Made by a program: the position numbers and the translations under genes. From Dehalococcoidia bacterium (lineage in GTDB: Bacteria > Chloroflexota > Dehalococcoidia > Dehalococcoidales > UBA1222), in NCBI GenBank assembly GCA_009779655.1, contig WRDV01000023.1, positions 1 to 11,436 on the forward strand: a DNA stretch of 11,436 nt, in the 5' to 3' direction. The notes under the pieces were generated by a model. The model was not told where the DNA came from and made no database searches. It saw only the letters and a program-made list of their open reading frames with translations. Positions 1-7,155 of the stretch are shown piece by piece. Position 1 is the first letter of the stretch. The number at the start of each line of letters is the position of its first letter.

Positions 1-1
1 A

Positions 2-1588
2 GTTTCGGAAGACATTGTCACAGGCGCCATGAAATTCGCCCACGAAGCCAACCAGAGGCTTATCGCTATGCAGGAGAAAATAATTTCCGCCGTTGGTAAA
101 GTCAAATCGGAAGCGCCGCCGGCTCTTAACAACGCTGGGCTGACAACTGACGTGGATCAAGTACTTGCTGGGCGCATATGGGACGCGCTTAACTTCGCCA
201 CCAAAGCCGAGCGAGAGCCTAAGCTAAGTGTTCTTAAGGCAGCATTACTTGAGCAATTGCGTGACAAATACAATGAAAGTGAAATCTTATCGGCTTTCGA
301 CAACGCTATCCGTAATGCCCTGCGCGAGCATATATTGAAACATGGCACGCGAGCTAATAATCGTCCGCTAAACCAGATTAGAGAACTGTCCTGCGATGTA
401 GGGTTATTGCCGCGCGTTCACGGGTCAGGCCTCTTCACCCGCGGCGAAACACAAGCTCTCTCAATTACAACGTTAGGCTCCACGCGTGACGAGCAGCAAT
501 TAGACGGACTGGGCATTAGCGACAGTAAACGCTATATGCATCACTACAACTTCCCGCCATTCTCAACAGGCGAGGTCAAACGCGTAGGCTCACCCGGCCG
601 ACGCGAGATCGGCCACGGGGCGCTGTCCGAACGCGCCATACTGCCCGTCATACCACCTGAGGAGGAATTTCCTTATGCAATCCGTGTCGTATCCGAAATT
701 ATGGGTTCTTCCGGCTCTACTTCTATGGCCAGTGTATGCGGCTCAACGCTATCACTAATGGACGCAGGTGTGCCAATCAAGGCTCCCGTTGCCGGCATAT
801 CAATGGGATTAGTCACCGGCGACAACGGCGAATGGGTTGTATTGACAGATATTGAAGGCATGGAAGACAACTACGGCGATATGGATTACAAAGTTGCCGG
901 TACCAGCAATGGCATCACCGCCTTACAGCTTGATATCAAGCTCAAAGGCGTCAGCTTGGAAATACTCGAGAAGGCTATGTGGCAAAGTCGTGAAACGCGC
1001 TTATTTATTCTGGAGAATATGCGCGGCGCTATCGCCCAAAGCCGCTCTGAACTATCTAAGTATGCGCCGCGCATGTATAAGATTACTATTGACCAAGATA
1101 AGATTGGCACAGTCATCGGCCCTGGCGGAAAAACGATCCGTTCCATCACTGATGAGAGCAAGGCTACCATAGATATCGCACCTGATGGAACAGTGGTGAT
1201 CGGCGCTATCGACGAAGCGTCAGCCAGAAAAGCCATGAAGATGATTGAAGACCTCACACGCGAAATAAAGGCAGGAGAAATCTTCACAGGTAAAGTGGTG
1301 CGCATCATGAATTTTGGCGCCTTTGTAGAGTTGTTGCCAGGCAAAGACGGCTTGGTGCATATATCAGAGATGGAAAACCGCCGTGTGGACAAGGTGGAAG
1401 ATGTGGTCAAATTAGGCGATGAGATCACTGTAAAGGTAATTGAAATTGATAATCAAGGGCGAATCAACCTGTCACGCCGTGCCCTACTGGCTTTCCCGGA
1501 TGGGAACGGGGCGGAAAGAAATTCTTCTTTCAGTCCACAAGACAATCGTCCGCCATTCGGTGCGCCTCCTACAAACAAGCCGCGCTGA
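2..1588 (+). CDS. pnp: Polynucleotide phosphorylase, 5'-partial
   Basis: PNPase degrades RNA 3'->5' by phosphorolysis and is usually part of the RNA-decay machinery in the cytoplasm. The reading frame is open from base 2, and residues before the first ATG (position 29) still match the family, so the gene starts outside the window. Numbering from that ATG, 519 residues are present of the usual roughly 700. The missing part is most of the first RNase PH domain. Visible are the helical linker (about 10-105), the second RNase PH domain (about 112-330) with TRGETQAL and SMASVCG, and the metal-binding acidic residues D280 and D286 in EDNYGDMD, matching E. coli D486 and D492. A KH domain (about 348-410, VIGPGGKTI) and an S1 domain (about 416-486, VVRIMNFGAFVELL) follow, with a short polar tail. 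It is probably the first visible gene of an operon with dapB, 33 bp downstream. Identification is secure. Confidence 0.97.
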   Translation, partial: VSEDIVTGAMKFAHEANQRLIAMQEKIISAVGKVKSEAPPALNNAGLTTDVDQVLAGRIWDALNFATKAEREPKLSVLKAALLEQLRDKYNESEILSAFDNAIRNALREHILKHGTRANNRPLNQIRELSCDVGLLPRVHGSGLFTRGETQALSITTLGSTRDEQQLDGLGISDSKRYMHHYNFPPFSTGEVKRVGSPGRREIGHGALSERAILPVIPPEEEFPYAIRVVSEIMGSSGSTSMASVCGSTLSLMDAGVPIKAPVAGISMGLVTGDNGEWVVLTDIEGMEDNYGDMDYKVAGTSNGITALQLDIKLKGVSLEILEKAMWQSRETRLFILENMRGAIAQSRSELSKYAPRMYKITIDQDKIGTVIGPGGKTIRSITDESKATIDIAPDGTVVIGAIDEASARKAMKMIEDLTREIKAGEIFTGKVVRIMNFGAFVELLPGKDGLVHISEMENRRVDKVEDVVKLGDEITVKVIEIDNQGRINLSRRALLAFPDGNGAERNSSFSPQDNRPPFGAPPTNKPR

Positions 1589-1621
1589 TAAAGGCAATTA
1601 TTCAACCGCAGAGGTGAGAGA

Positions 1622-2413
1622 ATGTCCAAGATAAGAGTCTTGGTGCACGGAGCTCTAGGTAAAATGGGGCAAACAGTTATTGCGGCTGTCGGTCAGGAGC
1701 TCGACATGGAACTGTCTGGCGCCGTTGACACCAATGCCATAGCCGACAGTCTTTCGTTGCCGAACGGTTGCCATATCCCACTGTCAGCCAATATAGATGC
1801 CATGTTGGATACTCATAAACCTGACGTGGTAGTTGATTTCAGCACGGCAAAAGCCGTGCGTAGTCTAGCGCAAGCTGTATTATCGCGCAGGGTAAGCCTT
1901 GTGAGCGGCACCACTGGACTTAGTGAAGACGATTTACATTTTGTTAACGCGATAGCTAAAGAGAATGTCACCGGCGCTATAATTGCCTCGAACTTCGCTG
2001 TCGGCGCTCTAGTTATGATGCACATAGCTAAAATAGCGGCAAAATATTTCGATTACGCTGAGATTATCGAGCAGCATCATCAGTTTAAACTGGATGCCCC
2101 ATCGGGAACAGCACTGTCAACCGCCAAATCCATAGCGCAAACACGTGGCAAATCATTCATTACGCCAGAGCAAAAAGAATCCTTTCAGGAAAGCCGCGGA
2201 CAGAAGTATGAAGGTATATCTATACACAGCGTACGCATGCCTGGCATCGTAGCGCGCCAAGAGATACTGTTTGGCGACATGGGACAGACTCTTTCAATCA
2301 AACACGATGCCATTAATCGTGACTGCTATATGCCGGGCGTTATGTTATCCATTCGCGAGATAATAAAACAAAACGGCTTAACAGTCGGCTTAGAAAAACT
2401 ACTCGGTTTATAG
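1622..2413 (+). CDS. dapB: 4-hydroxy-tetrahydrodipicolinate reductase (DapB)
   Basis: DapB reduces the DapA product with NAD(P)H to tetrahydrodipicolinate, on the way to meso-diaminopimelate and lysine. The 263 residues fit the family length. The N-terminal dinucleotide-binding loop is HGALGKMGQ (9-17), with Lys at the position often held by Arg. VVVDFSTAKAV (69-79) and SGTTGLSED (95-103) line the cofactor site. The catalytic signature is H152, H153, K156 and DAPSGTA (158-164). The C-terminal half carries the conserved VRMPGIVARQEILFG stretch. The start is supported by a purine-rich AGAGGTGAGAG just upstream of ATG. It sits 33 bp after pnp and 18 bp before asd, so co-transcription with both is likely. 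There is no room in the 33-bp gap for a lysine riboswitch. Confidence 0.97.
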   Translation: MSKIRVLVHGALGKMGQTVIAAVGQELDMELSGAVDTNAIADSLSLPNGCHIPLSANIDAMLDTHKPDVVVDFSTAKAVRSLAQAVLSRRVSLVSGTTGLSEDDLHFVNAIAKENVTGAIIASNFAVGALVMMHIAKIAAKYFDYAEIIEQHHQFKLDAPSGTALSTAKSIAQTRGKSFITPEQKESFQESRGQKYEGISIHSVRMPGIVARQEILFGDMGQTLSIKHDAINRDCYMPGVMLSIREIIKQNGLTVGLEKLLGL

Positions 2414-2431
2414 ATATCTTGGGAGACTCAC

Positions 2432-3457
2432 ATGAATAAACACAGAGTGGCTATTGTGGGCGCCACCGGCTTGGTTGGCGGCGAATTTATAAAAGTGCTT
2501 GAGCAGCGCAATTTTCCGACTCAGGATATGCAATTGTTCGCATCAGATCGCTCAGCTGGTAAGAAACTTAATTTCGCAAACGAGGAATATATAGTCAAAG
2601 AAACCTCGCCAGAATCGTTTCACAACGTTGACATCGCTTTCTTCTCAGCCGGGGCTGACATAAGCAAATATTTCGCGCCAATAGCCGCTGAAAGCGGTGC
2701 GGTTGTCATAGACAACTCTTCCGCTTTCAGAGTGGACCGTAACGTGCCACTGGTTGTGCCAGAAGTAAATGCTGAGGATATCAGGCGCCACACAGGTATT
2801 ATTGCCAACCCGAACTGTTCCACAATTCAAATGGTAACCGCTCTTTACCCTCTGCACAAGGTTAACCCCATTAAGCGCATTGTGGTGACTACTTTCCAGT
2901 CAGTTTCTGGCACAGGCTCAGCAGCTATTGAAGAACTCGCCTTGCAAAGCGGACAAATACTAAACGGACAAGAAGTAACGCCGCAGGTGTATCCGCATCA
3001 GATAGCATTTAACGCGCTGCCACACATAGATAGCTTCCTGGACAACGCCTACACTAAAGAAGAATGGAAGATGCTGGAAGAAACACGCAAGATCATGCAT
3101 GCAGAAGATATGCTAATATCGGCAACTTGCGTGCGCGTACCGGTATTCACAAGCCACAGTGAAGCAGTCAATGTAGAGTTCACTAATCCGATTACGCCAG
3201 ATGAGGCGCGCGATATATTGTCCCATGCGCCTGGAGTGCGCGTGCAAGATGACCCAAGCATCAATCTTTACCCAACCCCATGCATGGCTACCTGCTCCGA
3301 CGATACCTATGTAGGACGCATACGCCACGACGTGTCGGTATCAAACGGTCTCGTTATGTGGATTGTATCGGACAATATTCGCAAAGGTGCTGCTCTAAAC
3401 GCAGTGCAAATTGCTGAGGAAATGATTAAACAAAACTTGGTTAATCCGGGAGGTTAG
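2432..3457 (+). CDS. asd: Aspartate-semialdehyde dehydrogenase
   Basis: This enzyme reduces aspartyl phosphate with NADPH to aspartate semialdehyde, the branch point for lysine/DAP and for threonine and methionine. The protein has 341 residues, a normal length. The N-terminal Rossmann motif VAIVGATGLVGGEF (6-19) binds NADP. IDNSSAFR (93-100) and the active-site segment NPNCSTIQMV follow, with catalytic Cys129. The dimerisation/substrate domain has TFQSVSGTG (154-162), the region around FNALPHID (193-200), and RVPVFTSHSE, where H242 is the expected catalytic His. A GGGAG Shine-Dalgarno lies 7-8 bases before ATG. The stop codon is 1 base before the dapA start, so the two are probably translationally coupled. 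No aspartokinase gene is present in the cluster, unlike in Bacillus, where dapG lies between asd and dapA. Confidence 0.97.
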   Translation: MNKHRVAIVGATGLVGGEFIKVLEQRNFPTQDMQLFASDRSAGKKLNFANEEYIVKETSPESFHNVDIAFFSAGADISKYFAPIAAESGAVVIDNSSAFRVDRNVPLVVPEVNAEDIRRHTGIIANPNCSTIQMVTALYPLHKVNPIKRIVVTTFQSVSGTGSAAIEELALQSGQILNGQEVTPQVYPHQIAFNALPHIDSFLDNAYTKEEWKMLEETRKIMHAEDMLISATCVRVPVFTSHSEAVNVEFTNPITPDEARDILSHAPGVRVQDDPSINLYPTPCMATCSDDTYVGRIRHDVSVSNGLVMWIVSDNIRKGAALNAVQIAEEMIKQNLVNPGG

Positions 3458-3458
3458 T

Positions 3459-4370
3459 ATGAAAAGCAGCAAAGAATTAGGTCGCCTTATTACGGCTATG
3501 GTAACACCATTTGATAGTGATGGTGCAGTAGACTACGAACAAGCCAAAAAACTAGCCAAAGCCCTAATCAACTCTGGCAGCGACGGCATATTAGTGGTAG
3601 GCAGCACAGGCGAGTCCCCAACTGTCACATGGGAAGAAGAGCACAAGCTCTTCCGAGAGATTAAATCAGTGGTAGGTAATAACGGCTCAGTCATCGCCGG
3701 CACCGGCTCAAACTCCACAGATGAAGCCCGTGAGAACACCATTCGCGCACAGGAATGGGGAGTGGACGCCTGTTTGCTCGTTGTACCATATTACAATAAA
3801 CCTTCTCAAGAAGGACTGTTTCAGCATTTCAAGACTATAGCCGAAAGCACCGAACTGCCGTGTATTTTATATAACGTACCGGGACGTACCGTCACCAGCA
3901 TATCAGCAGACACTATTATCAGGTTGGCTAGAATAAAGAATATTATTGGGCTTAAGGAAGCCTCAGGCGATATGGAGCAGTCCGCTCGCGTCATACGCGG
4001 CGTAGGCGAAATCCGCAGCGATTTCATGGTATGGAGCGGCAACGACGGCGATACTCTGCCAATGATGGCCATAGGAGCATATGGAGTCATCAGCGTAGCA
4101 TCTCATCTGGTAGGTAAACAAATTAAAGAGATGATCGAGAGTTTCGCACAAGGCAAAACAGCGCGCGCGGCAGAGATTCACCGCGATTTGGTGCCATTAT
4201 TTAAAGATCTGTTTATCGCGTCCAACCCAATCCCGCTAAAATACGCCTTAAACTATATGGGCTTTCGAGTGGGAGGATTACGCCTTCCGCTTACAGAAGC
4301 CGATGACAAAACAGCATCAGTGCTGCGCGAAACACTTAAGAGATATCACATAGACTTGCCTCTTGTGTAA
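3459..4370 (+). CDS. dapA: 4-hydroxy-tetrahydrodipicolinate synthase (DapA)
   Basis: DapA condenses pyruvate with aspartate semialdehyde, the committed step of DAP/lysine synthesis. The 303 residues form the usual (beta/alpha)8 barrel of the NAL/DapA superfamily. Aligning by motif gives a constant +5 offset to E. coli. K166 (IIGLKEASGD) is the Schiff-base lysine, Y138 (ILYNVPGRT) and Y112 (VPYYNKP) are the two catalytic tyrosines, and R143 binds substrate carboxylate. The first threonine of the usual TTGE motif (E. coli T44) is serine here (S49-T50-G-E), a conservative change that keeps the hydroxyl. The GGGAGG ribosome binding site lies inside the end of asd, 5 bases before ATG. It could in principle be another aldolase of the superfamily, but the dapB-asd context makes DapA very likely. 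Confidence 0.96.
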   Translation: MKSSKELGRLITAMVTPFDSDGAVDYEQAKKLAKALINSGSDGILVVGSTGESPTVTWEEEHKLFREIKSVVGNNGSVIAGTGSNSTDEARENTIRAQEWGVDACLLVVPYYNKPSQEGLFQHFKTIAESTELPCILYNVPGRTVTSISADTIIRLARIKNIIGLKEASGDMEQSARVIRGVGEIRSDFMVWSGNDGDTLPMMAIGAYGVISVASHLVGKQIKEMIESFAQGKTARAAEIHRDLVPLFKDLFIASNPIPLKYALNYMGFRVGGLRLPLTEADDKTASVLRETLKRYHIDLPLV

Positions 4371-4373
4371 AGA

Positions 4374-4403
4374 TTTACATTACCTCCCGTTAGTAAGTAT
4401 TTT
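4374..4403 (+). promoter_or_regulatory. Possible weak promoter for the GNAT gene
   Basis: TTTACA (4374-4379), an 18-base spacer, and TATTTT (4398-4403) resemble -35 and -10 hexamers with 5/6 and 4/6 matches. It begins 4 bases after the dapA stop. Such matches arise by chance, so this is only a candidate. Confidence 0.25.
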
Positions 4404-4408
4404 TCTGC

Positions 4409-4439
4409 CAGGCGGCAACAAATGCCGTATTGTCGCCTG
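4409..4439 (+). terminator. Hairpin between dapA and the GNAT gene
   Basis: CAGGC (4409-4413) pairs with GCCTG (4435-4439). Inside it GGCA (4414-4417) pairs with TGCC (4423-4426) around an ACAAA loop, leaving an 8-base bulge. No T-run follows, so this is not a classical intrinsic terminator. It could be an imperfect or Rho-assisted end of the pnp-dapA transcript, or a leader structure of the next gene. Confidence 0.3.
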
Positions 4440-4452
4440 ATGCTAATTTGTT

Positions 4453-5067
4453 ATGTTAACATTAGATTCATTGCTTAAAATAGACAATTCTCTGGTTGAG
4501 CCGGCATCAATTACCTGCGCGCGCGCTTTTGAGAATGACTCTTTCACCCGCTGGCTAATACCCAATCCTGCTAAAAGAGCAAACATACGCTATCCTTTTA
4601 AAGGATACTTGCGCATGGCTGCCGCAAACAGTGCTTCGATGGCTTTCACTACATCGCAGAGATGTGAGGGCGTTATCACATATATGCCAGCAGAGACGAA
4701 GTTTTCTTTATTTACAATGCTTGATGCCGGTTACCCATTTACGTCTCTTAGGTGCGGATGGCGTTATCTTTGGTTGGATAGTAAAAGCACCTCTATGTGC
4801 GATAAGCTACGCAAAAAACTCGCGCCGCCACGATATTGCTATCTTGCGCTACTTGCAGTAGATCCTGCATATCAAGGGCAAGGAATTGCCAGCGCGCTGA
4901 TAAAACCTATTCTACAAATGCTAGACAAAGACAATATGCCTTGTTATTTGGAAACTCAAAACTTAAAAAATGTGGAAATGTATCAGCATTTCGGCTTTAA
5001 ACTTATGCATCAAACCAACGCACCGGGTGGAGAGCATCCGCTGTATTTCATGCTGCGGCAGCTTTAA
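4453..5067 (+). CDS. GNAT-family N-acetyltransferase
   Basis: This is a 204-residue protein of the acetyl-CoA-dependent GCN5-related acetyltransferase fold. The diagnostic part is LALLAVDPAYQGQGIASALI (131-150), where Q141-G-Q-G-I-A forms the pyrophosphate-binding loop of motif A. The later CYLETQNLKNVEMYQHFGFKL (164-184) is the usual motif-B region, with the conserved Asn and Tyr on the acetyl-transfer side. The N-terminal 120 residues are poorly conserved to my eye, with FENDSFTRWLIPNP resembling a common stretch in small-molecule GNATs. The substrate cannot be deduced. No strong ribosome binding site precedes the ATG, so the exact start is less certain than the reading frame. It follows dapA by 82 bp and faces purA tail-to-tail. 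Confidence 0.85.
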   Translation: MLTLDSLLKIDNSLVEPASITCARAFENDSFTRWLIPNPAKRANIRYPFKGYLRMAAANSASMAFTTSQRCEGVITYMPAETKFSLFTMLDAGYPFTSLRCGWRYLWLDSKSTSMCDKLRKKLAPPRYCYLALLAVDPAYQGQGIASALIKPILQMLDKDNMPCYLETQNLKNVEMYQHFGFKLMHQTNAPGGEHPLYFMLRQL

Positions 5068-5081
5068 GCATGACTCCATCA

Positions 5082-5097
5082 CCGACCTCACGGTCGG
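5082..5097. terminator. Short GC-rich hairpin after the GNAT gene
   Basis: CCGACC (5082-5087) and GGTCGG (5092-5097) form a perfect 6-bp stem with a TCAC loop, 14 bases after the GNAT stop. No T-tract follows on either strand. It is at most a weak bidirectional terminator between the converging genes. Confidence 0.35.
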
Positions 5098-5125
5098 AGT
5101 AGAATTGTCGGAATAAACTAAGCAC

Positions 5126-5146
5126 GCAGTATCAACTCATTACTGC
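5126..5146. repeat. Small inverted repeat between convergent genes
   Basis: GCAGTA (5126-5131) and TACTGC (5141-5146) are perfect inverted arms separated by 9 bases, downstream of purA on the - strand. It may help end the purA transcript, but short arms such as these also occur by chance. Confidence 0.25.
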
Positions 5147-5222
5147 TCAGAGTGATAAGCATTGCATAGACTAATAATCTGCCACAACGATGTACCTAAC
5201 TAGACGCAAATGCACTGCGATG

Positions 5223-6506
5223 TCAAAATATCTGTTTCATTTGAATAACTTGCTCGCGCGCGGGACCACAACAAGCCATCCCAACGTCACAACCCATCAA
5301 TTCCTCAATGCGCCGCACATAGCGCTGGGCCTCGATAGGTAAATCGCCAAATTTGCGTACATGGGTAATAGGTGTATTCCATCCAGGCAATTCCTCATAT
5401 ATCGGGCGACACTTTTCTAAGTCTGCCACACTTGCAGGGAAATAGCCCACACGCGCGCCGTCAAGCTCATATGCCGTGCAGATTTTCAGTGCAGGAATGG
5501 TATCAAGCACATCCAAGCGCGTTAATGCCACTGATGTCAACCCATTAATAAAACAGCTATACCGCGCCGCCACCGCATCAAACCAGCCGATACGGCGCGG
5601 ACGTCCGGTTGTGGTACCGTACTCATGAGCTATGTCACGTATGGTGTCTCCGATGTCATCCATAAGTTCTGTCGGCATCGCGCCATTGCCTACGCGAGTG
5701 CAATATACCTTGAAAATACCCAGTGCGCTGTCAATACGATTAGGAGCAATACCTGCCCCCAACGAGCCCCCTGCCGTAAGCGGTGATGAAGAAGTGCCGT
5801 ATGGATACGTGCCGAAATCAGGGTCAAGCAACGCCCCCTGCGCTCCTTCCATGATTACTCGTTTTTTATTTGTCAGCGCATGCTCTAGTAGCACCACTGT
5901 ATCTTGAATAAACGGCGCTAGAAAATCAGCATAGGCGCAGTATTCCGTATAAATCTGATCATACGACATTGGGGCAACGCCATATACGCCGGTAAATAGT
6001 GTGTTTTTGTTTTCCAGCGCCATAGCTAAACGCTCGCCGAGTGCCGCTTTGTCCAACAGATCGCAAGCACGAATGCCTAAACGATTTGTCTTATCCGCGA
6101 AAGCAGGCCCGATGCCGCGTTTTGTGGTGCCAAGTGCCTTGCCAGCGCGTGATCTCTCCTCCAACTCGTCTTGCAGCAAATGATACGGCATCACAAGATG
6201 CGCGCGATTACTTATGACAAGCCGGCTGGTGTCTACTCCGGACTTATTTAAGCCCTCTATTTCACTTTTTAGCACAGCAGGATTAATAACAACCCCGTTG
6301 CCAATAACACATACCACGTGGCTTGAGAAAATACCGGCAGGGACCAAATGCAGTTTAAACTCTCCCAGATGATTAATAACGGTATGCCCGGCGTTATCCC
6401 CACCTGAAAAGCGCACCACATAATCGGCTGTTTCCGAAAGCTGGTCCACAACCTTACCCTTACCCTCATCACCCCACTGACCGCCTACTATAGCAAGAAC
6501 TGGCAT
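5223..6506 (-). CDS. purA: Adenylosuccinate synthetase (PurA)
   Basis: PurA joins IMP and aspartate using GTP to give adenylosuccinate, the first committed step from IMP to AMP. The 427-residue length is close to the E. coli enzyme (432). The N-terminus IVGGQWGDEGKGK (6-18) holds catalytic D13, and GGDNAGHT holds catalytic H41, both at the E. coli positions. GTTKRGIGPAFADK (126-139), EGAQGALLD (220-228), the FGTYPYGTSSS segment (231-241), GTTTGRPRRIGWFD (297-310) and the C-terminal ALTRLDVLD (327-335) are family signatures. The frame is open 23 codons further upstream to 6575. I chose ATG at 6506 because an AGGAGG lies just before it and the family begins with this segment. It is the last gene of the ino1 operon, 34 bp after the phosphatidyltransferase gene. 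No pathway link to inositol lipids is obvious. Confidence 0.97.
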   Translation of the reverse strand: MPVLAIVGGQWGDEGKGKVVDQLSETADYVVRFSGGDNAGHTVINHLGEFKLHLVPAGIFSSHVVCVIGNGVVINPAVLKSEIEGLNKSGVDTSRLVISNRAHLVMPYHLLQDELEERSRAGKALGTTKRGIGPAFADKTNRLGIRACDLLDKAALGERLAMALENKNTLFTGVYGVAPMSYDQIYTEYCAYADFLAPFIQDTVVLLEHALTNKKRVIMEGAQGALLDPDFGTYPYGTSSSPLTAGGSLGAGIAPNRIDSALGIFKVYCTRVGNGAMPTELMDDIGDTIRDIAHEYGTTTGRPRRIGWFDAVAARYSCFINGLTSVALTRLDVLDTIPALKICTAYELDGARVGYFPASVADLEKCRPIYEELPGWNTPITHVRKFGDLPIEAQRYVRRIEELMGCDVGMACCGPAREQVIQMKQIF

Positions 6507-6513
6507 AACAATT

Positions 6514-6520
6514 TCCTCCT
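6514..6520 (-). promoter_or_regulatory. Ribosome binding site that fixes the purA start
   Basis: AGGAGGA on the - strand lies 7 bases before the ATG at 6506. This near-perfect Shine-Dalgarno decides for this start over the upstream in-frame ATG at 6575, which would lie inside the end of the preceding gene. Confidence 0.85.
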
Positions 6521-6540
6521 GTTTTAACCCTATATACAAA

Positions 6541-7128
6541 CTATTTTGCGGACTGCAGTTTTCGCCATACGACATACAAGCGCTGCGCCGCCGTAATTAA
6601 ACTAAGCATTGCAACGATAGCCATAGCGATAATAATCTGGTTAAGAATTAACCCAAGCGCAATAACGATAACACGCTCGGTACGCGTAAACCAGCCTTCA
6701 ACACACTCAACCCCAACGCTTTCGGCGCGGGCGCGTATATAACTTACAGACAGCGATAACAGCAAAGTGGCACCACCCAACACAACCCCCAACTCCATGC
6801 CATCACGTGCCAAAACATATATAACGCTAAGCAGTACAACGCCTTCTGATAAACGATCCAGCGTCGAGTCCAATACTGCTCCAAAACGGCTCGCCTTCCC
6901 TATATGCCGCGCAAGAGCCCCATCAAAGGCATCCATTGCGCTTGCTACCAATACACCTATACCGCCCCATAAAAACTGTCTGTTAGCTACAAGAGCGGCC
7001 GCCACGCAGATGAGAATAAACCCTATATATGTAATGGCATTTGGCGTAAGCGGAGTGCGCGCTAAGACCTTCGTTATCGGAGCTACAAAACCCGCGCTGA
7101 TTTTCCTACGCCAATCCAAGTTAGACAT
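6541..7128 (-). CDS. CDP-alcohol phosphatidyltransferase, probably phosphatidylinositol-phosphate synthase
   Basis: This is a 195-residue integral membrane enzyme. The CDP-alcohol phosphotransferase signature is complete: D66-x2-D69-G70-x2-A73-R74-x8-G83-x3-D87-x3-D91, where the aspartates bind the metal and the CDP moiety. The surrounding RFGAVLDSTLDRLSEG (81-96), SYIRARAESVG (129-139) and TRTER (148-152) closely resemble the mycobacterial PgsA1 type. That group joins inositol 1-phosphate (L-myo-inositol 3-phosphate by enzyme product naming) to CDP-diacylglycerol to give phosphatidylinositol phosphate. About six hydrophobic segments are visible, at roughly 32-48, 54-66, 94-108, 112-130, 153-166 and 167-181. 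An inositol-phosphate synthase gene in the same operon supports this substrate. The main alternative is phosphatidylglycerophosphate synthase, which the SYIRARAE and RTER motifs argue against. It lies 27 bp after the glycosyltransferase gene. Confidence 0.88.
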   Translation of the reverse strand: MSNLDWRRKISAGFVAPITKVLARTPLTPNAITYIGFILICVAAALVANRQFLWGGIGVLVASAMDAFDGALARHIGKASRFGAVLDSTLDRLSEGVVLLSVIYVLARDGMELGVVLGGATLLLSLSVSYIRARAESVGVECVEGWFTRTERVIVIALGLILNQIIIAMAIVAMLSLITAAQRLYVVWRKLQSAK

Positions 7129-7155
7129 ATTGATGCATCACCCTAAGCCGACGCT

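Noticed and set aside
886..1428. 180-codon open frame on the - strand inside pnp
   Set aside because: It is wholly antisense to conserved KH, S1 and RNase PH coding sequence, has low-complexity Ser/Ile-rich composition and no ribosome binding site or known motif.
1589..1621. Possible lysine riboswitch or T-box before dapB
   Set aside because: Only 33 bases separate pnp and dapB, far too few, and no hairpin is visible there.
5068..5222. Small RNA gene or tRNA in the gap between the GNAT gene and purA
   Set aside because: Only two short stems are present, with no cloverleaf, promoter or T-tract to support an RNA gene.
6507..6575. Longer purA with 23 extra N-terminal residues
   Set aside because: The extension has no family similarity, overlaps the preceding gene's end and lacks the strong Shine-Dalgarno found before the ATG at 6506.
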